From the NCBI RefSeq assembly GCF_019396385.1, contig NZ_JAHKRN010000005.1:268910-332909 (forward strand): a stretch of DNA of 64,000 nucleotides, written 5' to 3'. Numbering within the stretch: the stretch's first letter is position 1; each line of letters starts with the position of its first letter. A program made the position numbers and the translations under genes. The notes beneath the pieces were generated by a model. It was not told the DNA's origin. It did not search any database and was given only the letters and a program-made list of their open reading frames with translations. Source of the DNA: Nonomuraea harbinensis. GTDB taxonomy: Bacteria; Actinomycetota; Actinomycetes; Streptosporangiales; Streptosporangiaceae. Positions 1 through 7,672 of the stretch are shown here, piece by piece.

Positions 1-21
1 GAAAGGCGGATCTCTCACGCG

Positions 22-198
22 TCACGGGTCGAGCCTGTTCAGCAGTTTGGGCAGGGCCACCAGCGTCGCCCCGCCCGCCCCGCCGCCGCCGAGCAGGGCG
101 GCCGGCCAGGGCGCGCCGGTGGCCAGGAAGAGCGCGCAGGTGATCGCGGCGATCATGATCGTCACGGTGAGCGTGAGCAGCTGGCAGGTGGTGAACAT
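22..198 (-). CDS. small membrane protein, 58 aa
   Basis: A 58-residue frame starts at an ATG preceded by an AGAGG ribosome-binding sequence and ends in NRLDP before a TGA. The N-terminal half (about residues 5-28) is a hydrophobic stretch and a Gly/Ala-rich hydrophobic segment follows, so one or two membrane passes are likely. It lies 13 bases downstream of the small gene ending at 212 on the same strand, which suggests a two-gene unit. No family was recognised. The call rests on the RBS, the hydrophobic character and the spacing, since the protein is too short for homology to be judged by eye. Confidence 0.5.
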   Translation of the reverse strand: MFTTCQLLTLTVTIMIAAITCALFLATGAPWPAALLGGGGAGGATLVALPKLLNRLDP

Positions 199-211
199 CG
201 GTCCTCTTTCT

Positions 212-487
212 TCAGGCGCGGTCGTCGGCCCAGAAGTCGATGAGCTCTTCGGGGGTCATCTCTTCCGGGCGCACGGCAGGAGGTGTGCGCCCGGTCGCGA
301 GCACCCAGGTCGTCAGGAGGGTGACCAGCAGGTGCTCGTCCGCCGGGCAGGGAGCGTCGGCGCGGTACGTGATGCTTGAGGGGCGAGCCGTGAGAAGCGG
401 CATGGGGGCGCTGGCCTCCCGGAGGGCGGCGGTGGACGCGACCCATGGTGTGGCTCCGGGAAAGGCGCCGGCCAGTGGTGCAAACAT
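212..487 (-). CDS. hypothetical protein, about 91 aa
   Basis: The C-terminal half reads like a real soluble protein (motif TPEELIDFWADD at the C-terminus) and ends just before the 58-aa membrane protein gene. The start is uncertain. The frame stays open to 661, but the Met at 487 gives a compact 91-aa product beginning MFAPLAGAFPG; there is no strong ribosome-binding site. It is transcribed divergently from the XRE-type regulator at 773, with a 285-base gap that must hold both promoters. No function is proposed. Pairing of a small soluble protein with a helix-turn-helix gene is common in actinomycetes, but nothing here proves a functional link. Confidence 0.5.
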   Translation of the reverse strand: MFAPLAGAFPGATPWVASTAALREASAPMPLLTARPSSITYRADAPCPADEHLLVTLLTTWVLATGRTPPAVRPEEMTPEELIDFWADDRA

Positions 488-772
488 GCCCGGACAGAGC
501 CGGACGAGATCGACAACGAAGCGTCCCCGGGGGCAAACTTCCGCGATCGTACGAGGTCGTCCGGCTTGTTCCGGACTTATCCGGAAATCAGCCCCCGCAG
601 AAGATCCCAGCGGCCCTCTGACCAGCGGGACCACACCTGGTACGGCTGCGCCGGAGATCAATGGAAGTGGCCGTTGATGCCGAAATAGATGGATATCGGA
701 AAACCGTCCAAACTGCGAGATTTTTTCTGCAAATATGGCGACAACCTGATCCGCTCGACACTTTCAAGGACG

Positions 773-1570
773 ATGACTGAAACGCATAAGGGCGAGCACC
801 ACGCCTTCATAGCCCAGCTCATAGAGCTGCGGGAAGCGGCCGGGCAGCCGAGCTATGGCCGGATGAACCGGCTGTCGCGCGCGCCGGGCATCCCCAAGGA
901 ACTGCCCACGAGCACGCTCAGCGACATACTCAACGGCAAGCGGGAACGCCTCCCTGACTGGGAGCTGGTCTCCTCCTTCGTCACGGTCTGTCATCGCCAC
1001 GCCGAGCAGACCGGCCTGCCGGTGGCCCCCCTCGGCACCGTGCCGCAGTGGCAGGCCCGCTGGCTCGCCGCCAGGAAGGAGCCCCGCGCGCAGGCCGCCG
1101 GCGCGTACGAGCCGCGCACGCACACGACCGGCACGTACGACCTCTACCGGACGCCCGCGGAGGAGGCCGACCGGCGCACCTCCAGGATGGTCGCGTACCT
1201 GGTCCGCCGGGCGGCCGAGGGCGACTCCGAGCCCGCCTACCGCCTGGCGATCATCAAGGCGCTGCTGGGCGAGGTCGCGGAGTCCCGGCACTGGGCCTAC
1301 GTCGCGGTGCAGCGGCGTCATCCCGGCGCCGAGGCCTTCGACCGTCACCGGCCGCCGATCGACCTGGCGGCGGATCTGGCCTTCGCCTACGGCCGGGCCT
1401 ACGAGCAGGAGGGCCCGTCCAAGCTCGACATCGCCAGGGCCTACTACAGGCTCGCCGCGGGACACGGCCACCTTCGCGCCGCCGAACGCCTGCGCGCCAT
1501 GCGCGCCGTCCCGTTCGGCAAGCTGCTTCCCGCGCCCCTGCCCACCGAGCACCGCCCCGGCCCCGGATGA
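773..1570 (+). CDS. XRE-like helix-turn-helix regulator with Sel1-like C-terminus
   Basis: Predicted DNA-binding protein of 265 aa. Residues of about 8-80 form a helix-turn-helix of the actinomycete XRE-like type (RLSRAPGIPKELPTSTLSDI followed by LNGKRERLPDWE). A linker with PQWQARWLAARK follows, then a C-terminal helical region (LAFAYGRAYEQEG, ARAYYRLAAGHGHLRAAERL) that resembles one or two Sel1/TPR-like repeats. The start at 773 follows AAGGA very closely; an in-frame ATG at 689 would add 28 residues that do not look like part of the fold. Divergent from the gene ending at 212. The target is unknown; autoregulation is plausible but unshown. Confidence 0.72.
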   Translation: MTETHKGEHHAFIAQLIELREAAGQPSYGRMNRLSRAPGIPKELPTSTLSDILNGKRERLPDWELVSSFVTVCHRHAEQTGLPVAPLGTVPQWQARWLAARKEPRAQAAGAYEPRTHTTGTYDLYRTPAEEADRRTSRMVAYLVRRAAEGDSEPAYRLAIIKALLGEVAESRHWAYVAVQRRHPGAEAFDRHRPPIDLAADLAFAYGRAYEQEGPSKLDIARAYYRLAAGHGHLRAAERLRAMRAVPFGKLLPAPLPTEHRPGPG

Positions 1571-1624
1571 TCTGACCGCCGCCGGGGTCCTCCGCTCACG
1601 GCCCGCACGCCGTACAGTCTTCTC

Positions 1625-2599
1625 ATGCACGAGCGTCGTGTCGTCGTCGTCGGCTATCCCGACGCACAGCTGCTCGACATCGCCTGTGTGACCTCGACGC
1701 TGCAGAGCGCGAACTGGTACGGAGCCGCGCCCGCCTACCGGATGGTCATGGCCAGTCCCGGCGGCCATCCCGTCACCTGCGCCAGCGGCCTGACCCTGCA
1801 GGCCCACGAGGCGCTCGAACAGGTCAAGGGCCCGCTCGACACGCTCGTCGTCACCGGCGGCATCGGCTGCATGGCGGCGGCGGACAACCCGCGGATCCTC
1901 GCCCACGTACGCCGCCTGGCCAGGGAGAGCCGGCGGGTCGCGTCGGTCTGCACGGGGGCGGAGATCCTGGCGGCGGCCGGGCTGCTCGACGGGCGGCGCG
2001 TCACCACCCACTGGGAGTGGGCGCGGCATCTGGCCACGAAATACCCGAAGGTCTCGGTCGATCCCGATCCGATCTTCGTCCGCGACGGCGAGATCGCCAC
2101 CTCGGCCGGGGTCACCAGCGCCCTCGACCTCACCCTCGCCTTCGTCGAGGAGGACCACGGCCCGGAGGTGGCCCGGCGGGTCGCCCGCAACCTCGTCACC
2201 TACATGCAGCGGCCCGGCAACCAGGCGCAGATGAGCATGTTCACCGCCGCGCCCCCGCCCGGCAACGGCCTGGTCGAGCGCGTCATGAGCCACATCGTCG
2301 CCAACCTGGACGGCGATCTGACCACGGCCACGCTGGCCGCCGGCGCGGGCGTGAGCGAGCGTCACCTGACCCGGCTGTTCCTCAAGCACGCGGGCCTGAC
2401 GCCCGGCAGGTTCATCAGGCAGGCCCGCACCGAAGCGGCCGCCCATCTGCTGGCGGCCACGTCCCTGCCGGTGGCCGTGGTGGCGGCGCGATGCGGGTTC
2501 GGCAGCGCCGAGACCCTGCGCCAGGCGTTCGTCGACCGCTACGGCGTCCCGCCGTCGCACTACCGGATGACGCAGTCCTCGACCGCCGCGTCCGGCTGA
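1625..2599 (+). CDS. GlxA family transcriptional regulator (DJ-1/PfpI plus AraC HTH)
   Basis: 324-aa regulator with the two-part GlxA architecture. Residues of about 5-170 form a DJ-1/PfpI class I glutamine-amidotransferase-like domain with the elbow sequence SVCTGAEILAAAG (Cys about 109). Residues of about 218-318 form an AraC/XylS double helix-turn-helix (LAAGAGVSERHLTRLF, then RCGFGSAETLRQAF and a YRM end). In this family the amidotransferase-like part acts as a sensor rather than an enzyme. Length is normal and the ATG start is unambiguous. It converges on the CHRD gene with a 12-base gap, so its targets are not obvious from context. Confidence 0.92.
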   Translation: MHERRVVVVGYPDAQLLDIACVTSTLQSANWYGAAPAYRMVMASPGGHPVTCASGLTLQAHEALEQVKGPLDTLVVTGGIGCMAAADNPRILAHVRRLARESRRVASVCTGAEILAAAGLLDGRRVTTHWEWARHLATKYPKVSVDPDPIFVRDGEIATSAGVTSALDLTLAFVEEDHGPEVARRVARNLVTYMQRPGNQAQMSMFTAAPPPGNGLVERVMSHIVANLDGDLTTATLAAGAGVSERHLTRLFLKHAGLTPGRFIRQARTEAAAHLLAATSLPVAVVAARCGFGSAETLRQAFVDRYGVPPSHYRMTQSSTAASG

Positions 2600-2611
2600 G
2601 ACCCTGACGGA

Positions 2612-3511
2612 TCACCAGTCGCCGCGGTAGAGCTGGCCGCGGACGGCGCCGCCGGGGAACTGCTTGTTGTGCAGGTTGACGTACCAGTTCTTGGGGTTGT
2701 TCCAGATGCGGCGGCCCGTCGCCGCGGGAGTGGGCACGCTGCCCGCGACGCCGTTGACGCCCGCCGGCAGGCCCTTCCCGGCGGCGAAGAAGGGCACCAC
2801 CACGGGGCCGTTCCTGCCCTTCGGGGCGCGGTGGATGTGCGCGGCGACCGGCGCGCCGATCCGCTTCCACGCGGTGGCGAACCAGACGCGCCTGCCCTCC
2901 GGCTGCACCAGCCATCCGGCGCGCCCGTCGCGGTCGCCGGCCTTCGTGCCGGGCGCCGGCACCTCCTGGCGGCCGTTCGCCTGGGTGGTGAGCGTCTTGC
3001 CGAACCCGTGCGAGAGCACCGACTCCAGCTCCACCGGATGGATCCGGTAGAGCTGCGCCCGTACGGCTCCGGCGGCGAACTGGGCGTTGTGCAGGTTGGC
3101 GTACCAGTTGCCGGGGTTGGTGATGATACGGCGCAGCAGCCCGAGATCCTTCACCCGGACGGTGCCCTTGACGGCGTGCAGCGTGGCGGGCAGCGCCTGG
3201 CCGAAGAACGGCACGGTGACGGGGCCGTTCTGTCCCTTCTGGCCCCGGTGGATGTGGAACCCGCTGGGCGCGGCCACGCCGTGCCATCTGATGGCGTAGT
3301 CGACGCGCTGACCGTGGATCCTGAACACGGCGAGGGCGTCGCCGTCGGGGTCGCCGGCCTTCCCTCCCTTGGCGGGCACCTCGTTGGCGCCTTTGAGCGC
3401 CGCCGCCAGGTAGACGGGGGTGGTGGCCTGCGCCGAGACCGGGCTGAGCGAGGTGGCGATCAGAGCAGTGGCGGCGGCCAGGCCGGGAGCCACGAGGGTG
3501 CGCTTGTGCAT
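2612..3511 (-). CDS. exported protein with two CHRD domains
   Basis: 299-aa secreted protein. The N-terminus (MHKRTLVAPGLAAATALIA) is a Sec signal peptide, with probable cleavage after Ala-Gln-Ala near residue 30. Two copies of the CHRD domain follow, at about 32-160 and 165-298. Each has an NEVPA or QEVPA opening, an AHIH/FHIHRG histidine motif, a VPFF segment and a closing NWYxNLHNxQFxxGAVRxQLYR motif. CHRD domains occur in animal chordin and in many bacterial exported proteins; their bacterial role is unknown. The gene is divergent from amt and convergent with the GlxA regulator. No membrane anchor or sortase signal is seen, so release to the medium is likely. Confidence 0.88.
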   Translation of the reverse strand: MHKRTLVAPGLAAATALIATSLSPVSAQATTPVYLAAALKGANEVPAKGGKAGDPDGDALAVFRIHGQRVDYAIRWHGVAAPSGFHIHRGQKGQNGPVTVPFFGQALPATLHAVKGTVRVKDLGLLRRIITNPGNWYANLHNAQFAAGAVRAQLYRIHPVELESVLSHGFGKTLTTQANGRQEVPAPGTKAGDRDGRAGWLVQPEGRRVWFATAWKRIGAPVAAHIHRAPKGRNGPVVVPFFAAGKGLPAGVNGVAGSVPTPAATGRRIWNNPKNWYVNLHNKQFPGGAVRGQLYRGDW

Positions 3512-3773
3512 CTTGACCCTTTCGCTGTTCTCTGTGGCTTGGTACGGCCGGCCGCGCCGCCGAGTTCAACGGCCGGAGCGTGGAAAAGTACGCACTCGCC
3601 GCCGCCGTAGATCATCCCGGGGCGTCGAATTCCCCTGTTTATCCTGATTTTTCGGGGTTTCTGATAGCGAGTCTAATTTCGAAAGGGAATGGCAAAAGCG
3701 CCCCCATCCTCGGTTTTGGTTCCCACTTCTCTGATCACTCCTGGAGAAGCAGGAATAGAAACGAGGTCGAGCG
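3512..3773. promoter_or_regulatory. AT-richer divergent promoter region between the CHRD gene and amt
   Basis: This 262-base gap separates two divergent genes and holds a clearly AT-richer core (about 3630-3770, with runs such as TGATTTTTCGGGG and TCTAATTTCGAAAG) than the coding sequence around it. It must contain the promoter for the whole downstream amt-crcB or amt-urease block. As a nitrogen-gene promoter it is a natural place for GlnR boxes, but I could not fit the GlnR consensus convincingly. Confidence 0.5.
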
Positions 3774-4991
3774 ATGCCGCCAGGTCTGAACACCGGAGAC
3801 TCCGCCTGGGTACTCGTGAGCACCGCCATGGTGCTGCTCATGACCCCCGGACTGGCCTTCTTCTACGGGGGCATGGTCCGCGCGCAGAACGTTTTGAGCA
3901 TCATCTTCATGAGCTTCGTCTCGATCTCACTGGTGACGATCGTGTGGTTCGCCTACGGCTACGGGCTGGTGTTCGGCCCCGACGTGGGCGGTGTGGGGCT
4001 GATCGGCTTCGGCGACCTGCGGTTCTCCGACATCGCGCCCGGCATGCTGCACGGCCGGGTGCCCACGTACGCCTTCGCGCTCTTCCAGCTCACCTTCGCG
4101 ATCATCACGGTCGCGCTGATCAGCGGGTCCGTCGCCGGCCGGACGCGGCTCGGGCCGTGGGTGGTGTTCTCCGTCGTCTGGGTGACGCTGGTGTACTTCC
4201 CGATCGCGCACTGGGTGTTCGACCCGGCCGGGTGGATCAACAAGTGGGGCGTGCTCGACTTCGCCGGCGGACTGGTCGTCGAGCTGAACTCCGGCATGGC
4301 AGGGCTGGCCCTCGCCATCGCGCTCGGACCGGGCGTCAGGTTCCGCAGGAAGGAGCCGCCCCAGCCGAGCAACATCCCCCTGGTCATGCTGGGTCTCGCC
4401 CTGCTCTGGTTCGGCTGGTTCGGCTTCAACGCCGGTTCGGCCATGGCCGACGGCAGGACCGCGGTCACCGCGTTCCTGAGCACCATGATCGCCGGAGCCG
4501 CCGGCATGCTCACCTGGCTGGTCATCGAGTGGTTCCAGTACCGGCACTTCACCCGGCTCGGCTCCGCCACCGGCGCGCTCGCGGGGCTCGTCGCCATCAC
4601 CCCCTCCTGCGCCTTCGTCAACGTCGAGGGCGCGCTGGTCATCGGCATCGTCGCCGCCGTCGTGGTGTCGTTCGCCGTGACATGGAAGCTCGTCCTCGGC
4701 TACGACGACACCCTCGACGTGGTGGGCGTGCACGGCGCGGGCGGCGTCGTCGGCACCGTCCTCATCGGCCTGTTCGCCACCGGCGCCACCGCCAGCACCA
4801 CCAAGGGCCTGCTGTACGGGGGATCGATCACGCTGCTGCTCAAGCAGATCGTCGCGGTCATCGCGGTGGCCATCTACTCCTTCGTCGTCACCTGGGTGAT
4901 CGGCAAGGTCGTGGACCGGTTCCTGCGCATGCGGGAAACCGAGGCCGAGCAGCTCGCCGGCTCCGACATGCAACTCGGCAAGGAGGAATGA
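3774..4991 (+). CDS. amt: ammonium transporter (Amt/MEP/Rh family) with Glu-His pore variant
   Basis: 405-aa polytopic membrane protein of the Amt/MEP/Rh family that conducts ammonium into the cell. The N-terminus carries the family motif TPGLAFFYGGMVR, and LFQLTFAIITVALISG, YFPIAHWVFD and DFAGG segments follow in family order, giving about 11 membrane helices. The second pore histidine is present (GVHGAGG, His 320). The first, normally in GGTVVHINAG, reads GGLVVELNSG, so it is Glu 170. The C-terminal tail is short (EAEQLAGSDMQLGKEE). The gene overlaps crcB by one base and heads the nitrogen block upstream of the urea transporter and urease. No glnK follows, which is unusual for amt genes. 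Confidence 0.93.
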   Translation: MPPGLNTGDSAWVLVSTAMVLLMTPGLAFFYGGMVRAQNVLSIIFMSFVSISLVTIVWFAYGYGLVFGPDVGGVGLIGFGDLRFSDIAPGMLHGRVPTYAFALFQLTFAIITVALISGSVAGRTRLGPWVVFSVVWVTLVYFPIAHWVFDPAGWINKWGVLDFAGGLVVELNSGMAGLALAIALGPGVRFRRKEPPQPSNIPLVMLGLALLWFGWFGFNAGSAMADGRTAVTAFLSTMIAGAAGMLTWLVIEWFQYRHFTRLGSATGALAGLVAITPSCAFVNVEGALVIGIVAAVVVSFAVTWKLVLGYDDTLDVVGVHGAGGVVGTVLIGLFATGATASTTKGLLYGGSITLLLKQIVAVIAVAIYSFVVTWVIGKVVDRFLRMRETEAEQLAGSDMQLGKEE

Positions 4992-5386
4992 TGGCCGACG
5001 CCCCGCGCGTGGGGCGCGCCCTGGTGTTCGTCGCGGTCGGCGGCGGCTTCGGCGCGGTCGCCCGGTACCTGCTCACCGAGGCGCTGCTGGGCGCCTCCCA
5101 CCCGCTGCCCTGGCCGACGCTGATCGTCAACACCGTGGGCTGCCTGCTGATGGGCCTGCTCACCGGCGAGCTGACCCGCCACCCGCTGCACCGCCAGCCG
5201 GTGAAGATGCTGCTCGGCACCGGCTTCCTGGGCGGCTTCACCACGTTCTCGCACTTCGTCGACGGGGTCAGGGAGCTGACCGTGGGCGGCTCGCCCGGCT
5301 GGGCCGCCGTCTACCTCGTGCTCAGCGTCGGGCTGGGACTCCTGGCCGTCTGGGCCGGCATCACGCTGGGAGGGAGCCGGAAATGA
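4991..5386 (+). CDS. crcB: fluoride channel CrcB/Fluc, first copy
   Basis: 131-aa four-helix membrane protein of the CrcB/Fluc family, which exports toxic fluoride as a dual-topology dimer. Diagnostic parts are GGGFGAVARYLL near the start, TLIVNTVGCLLMGLLTGEL (the Asn-containing pore helix) and GTGFLGGFTTFSHFVDG (the TTFS phenylalanine-box region). There are two adjacent ATGs at 4988 and 4991; the second sits at a better distance from the AGGAGG at 4981-4986. It overlaps amt by one base and the second crcB by four bases (ATGA), so translation is coupled. Two adjacent copies in actinomycetes usually form a heterodimer. Confidence 0.92.
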   Translation: MADAPRVGRALVFVAVGGGFGAVARYLLTEALLGASHPLPWPTLIVNTVGCLLMGLLTGELTRHPLHRQPVKMLLGTGFLGGFTTFSHFVDGVRELTVGGSPGWAAVYLVLSVGLGLLAVWAGITLGGSRK

Positions 5387-5760
5387 TCACCGTCCTCGCC
5401 GTCTTCATCGGCGGCCTGGTCGGCGCGCCGGCCCGCTACCTGGTCGACTCCTCCGTCAAGAAGAGGGTCGGGTCGGCCCTGCCGTGGGGGACGCTGACCG
5501 TCAACGTCATCGGCTCGGCCATCCTCGGCTTCCTGATGGGGCTCTCCTCGGTCGACGCGCTCTCCCACGCCGTGCTGTCGCTGATCGGCACCGGCTTCTG
5601 CGGTGCGCTCACCACGTTCAGCACGTTCAGCACCGACACGTACAAGCTGCTCTCGTCCGGCTCGACCGGCAAGGGGCTGATCAACATCGGCATGAACGTC
5701 GTGGCGGGTCTCGTCGCGGTGAGCCTCTGCTATCTGCTCGGCAGAGCCGTCGCGGGTTGA
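5383..5760 (+). CDS. crcB: fluoride channel CrcB/Fluc, second copy
   Basis: 125-aa partner of the preceding CrcB. It shows the same fold markers: GGLVGAPARYLVD at the N-terminus, TLTVNVIGSAILGFLMG with the conserved Asn, and GTGFCGALTTFSTFSTDTYKLL. The ATG overlaps the first copy's stop codon (ATGA), and the two proteins differ enough that they probably make one heterodimeric channel with fixed opposite topologies. Why a fluoride exporter sits between an ammonium channel and urea uptake genes is not clear from the sequence. About 135 bases separate it from the urea transporter start, so a second promoter is possible there. Confidence 0.92.
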   Translation: MITVLAVFIGGLVGAPARYLVDSSVKKRVGSALPWGTLTVNVIGSAILGFLMGLSSVDALSHAVLSLIGTGFCGALTTFSTFSTDTYKLLSSGSTGKGLINIGMNVVAGLVAVSLCYLLGRAVAG

Positions 5761-5895
5761 TCGCGGTTCAAGAGTTAGGTGGCATTCTCTCATAAATGTC
5801 CAGCTAATGGCATTTGCGCTTTAGCGGGAACACGCCAGGGAATGCTGCGCCTCGTTGCATCATCGGCACCGGAGAGACAGGGGCGGGCGTTGAAT

Positions 5896-6822
5896 GTGAA
5901 GGCTTCCGAGCTGCCGCCCGCGATAGCCCGCGGTGTCAGCCAGGTCGATTTCCAGGTCGATTACCGGACGGCTCTGTGCTTCATCGTCGCCCTGTTCGTC
6001 GGCGGCTGGCAGTTCGGGGTCTTCGGCCTGCTCGGCGCCGCCGTCGCCACGCTCACCGCCGTGGTGCTCGGCGTTTCGTCCGATCGGGTGACCGGCGGGC
6101 TGGAGGGCTTCAACGGGACGCTGATCGGCGTCGCGCTGGTGCTGTACTTCGACGTCCGCTGGGTGACCGTGCTGCTGGTGATCATCGGCGCGATCATGGG
6201 AAGCGTGCTGACCTCGGCGCTCGTCGCGCTGCTCGGCCCGTACAACCTGCCGACCTTCACCGCGCCGTTCTGCGCGGTCACCACCATCATGGTGGTCGGC
6301 GCCCCGGCCTTCGAGCGGATCTGGAGGGGGCGCAGCATGGCGGCGCCGCCGTCGGCCGCCTACCCCGGACGCGAGCTGACGTTCACCGACCTGTGGCAGG
6401 GCCTGTTCAACGGGGTCGGCCAGGTGTTCTTCCAGAGCAAGTGGTACGTCGGGCTCATCTTCCTGATCGGCCTGGCGTTCGCCGGCCGGCTCGTGGCGCT
6501 GTCCGCGCTCCTCGCCAGCGCCGTCGGCATCGTGGTGGCGATCGTGCTCGGCGCGCCCGCCGCCGACATCGGCGCCGGACTGTACGGCTACAACGCGGTG
6601 CTCACCGGCATCGCCCTGACCGGCACGTTCGTCGTCCTGTCGCGGCTCGGCGTGCTGTACGCGGTGGCCGGGGCGGTAGCGGCGACCGTGCTCACGGCGT
6701 TCGTCACCGACTTCTTCAAGCCCGTCGGCGGACACACCCTGACCTGGCCTTTCGTCATCGTCACCTGGATCTTCCTGGCGGCAGTGCCGGCGTTCTCCGG
6801 CCTGCGGCGCAGTCCTACCTAA
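5896..6822 (+). CDS. urea transporter (UT family)
   Basis: 308-aa integral membrane protein of the urea transporter (SLC14/UT) family, importing urea for the urease encoded next door. The internal duplication typical of the family is visible: LEGFNGTLIGVAL in the first half and LYGYNAVLTGIAL in the second, each followed by long hydrophobic helices. The start is uncertain. The frame is open from a GTG at 5779, but the sequence before 5896 is not hydrophobic or conserved-looking. The GTG at 5896, about nine bases after a GGGGCGGG purine run, gives a normal length; TTG 5890 and ATG 5842 are alternatives. ureA follows 9 bases downstream with its own AAGGAG. Confidence 0.87.
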   Translation: MKASELPPAIARGVSQVDFQVDYRTALCFIVALFVGGWQFGVFGLLGAAVATLTAVVLGVSSDRVTGGLEGFNGTLIGVALVLYFDVRWVTVLLVIIGAIMGSVLTSALVALLGPYNLPTFTAPFCAVTTIMVVGAPAFERIWRGRSMAAPPSAAYPGRELTFTDLWQGLFNGVGQVFFQSKWYVGLIFLIGLAFAGRLVALSALLASAVGIVVAIVLGAPAADIGAGLYGYNAVLTGIALTGTFVVLSRLGVLYAVAGAVAATVLTAFVTDFFKPVGGHTLTWPFVIVTWIFLAAVPAFSGLRRSPT

Positions 6823-6831
6823 GGAGAGCTG

Positions 6832-7137
6832 ATGAACCTCGCCCCTCGCGAGATGGACAAACTGTTGATCTACGTGGTCGCCGACCTGGCGGCCAAACGG
6901 CGGGATCGCGGTCTCAAGCTGAACTACAGCGAGGCGGTGGCCCTGATCAGCGCCGCCGTCCTGGAAGCGGCCCGCGAGGGCAAGACCGTCGCCGAGTGCA
7001 TGGAGCTCGGCAAGAACGTGCTCGGCGCCGGCGACGTCATGCCGGGAGTGCGCGAAATGCTCAAGCTGATGCAGGTCGAGGCATCGTTCAAGGACGGTTC
7101 CAAGCTCGTTTCCTGCCACGACCCGATCGGCGGCTGA
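6832..7137 (+). CDS. ureA: urease gamma subunit
   Basis: 101-aa structural gamma subunit of urease. It has the family start ([21 protein letters not shown]), [19 protein letters not shown] and the PGVREML end region, and normal length. The protein binds the beta and alpha subunits in the cytoplasmic enzyme that hydrolyses urea to ammonia and carbamate. A clear AAGGAG lies five bases before the ATG. It is the first gene of ureABCFGD and directly follows the urea transporter, so uptake and hydrolysis are probably co-transcribed. The beta subunit gene follows after 31 bases. Confidence 0.97.
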   Translation: MNLAPREMDKLLIYVVADLAAKRRDRGLKLNYSEAVALISAAVLEAAREGKTVAECMELGKNVLGAGDVMPGVREMLKLMQVEASFKDGSKLVSCHDPIGG

Positions 7138-7168
7138 CCGCCGCCCGACCAGAAGGGACCGGTTCGTC

Positions 7169-7669
7169 ATGACGGACACGGACAGGGTCGTCTACGCCGA
7201 CGACCCCATCGAGATCAACACCGGCCGGGCCACGGTCACGCTTACCGTGCGCAACACCGGGGACCGGGCCGTCCAGGTCGGGTCGCACTTCCACTTCTTC
7301 GAGGCCAACCGGGCGCTCAGCTTCGACCGCGAGAAGGCGTACGGCATGCACCTCGACATCCCGGCGGGCACCGCGGTCCGCATCGAGCCGGGCGACACCC
7401 ATCAGGTCAACCTGGTCCAGTACGGCGGTGGGATGCGCATCGTCGGCTTCGCCGGCCTGCTCAACGGCGGCATCAAGGCCAGGGACGCCCGGACTCACGC
7501 GCTGCGGCGGCTGGCCGAGCTCGGCTACACCGACGAGCCGGAGCCGTCGGCCGAGATCCGCCCGAAGGGCGCCGCCAAGCCGGTCGGGGCCGGCAAGGCG
7601 GCGAAGAAGCCTCCCTCCGGCAAGAAGCCGTCCGCAGGGAAGAAGCCGCAAGCCGGGAAGAAGGGCTGA
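7169..7669 (+). CDS. ureB: urease beta subunit with long basic C-terminal tail
   Basis: 166-aa urease beta subunit. Residues 1 to about 110 are the normal fold ([50 protein letters not shown]). The last roughly 45 residues are an extension of repeated Lys-Lys-Pro and Gly-Lys-Lys blocks ([20 protein letters not shown]), not found in the usual beta subunit of about 100-110 residues. Such low-complexity basic tails could bind nucleic acid or acidic surfaces, or may simply be tolerated repeat expansion; the function is unknown. ureC follows three bases after the stop, and the reading frame of the tail is intact. Confidence 0.95.
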   Translation: MTDTDRVVYADDPIEINTGRATVTLTVRNTGDRAVQVGSHFHFFEANRALSFDREKAYGMHLDIPAGTAVRIEPGDTHQVNLVQYGGGMRIVGFAGLLNGGIKARDARTHALRRLAELGYTDEPEPSAEIRPKGAAKPVGAGKAAKKPPSGKKPSAGKKPQAGKKG

Positions 7670-7672
7670 CAC

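Noticed and set aside
764..2560. A 598-codon open frame on the minus strand opposite the XRE and GlxA genes
   Set aside because: It covers two well-supported plus-strand genes and has the Gly/Arg/Asp-rich composition of a GC-biased shadow frame. No domain is visible.
3630..3773. GlnR boxes in the amt promoter region
   Set aside because: TCTAATTTCGAAAG and nearby sequence resemble parts of the consensus, but the spacing of the GTNAC and GAAAC halves does not fit.
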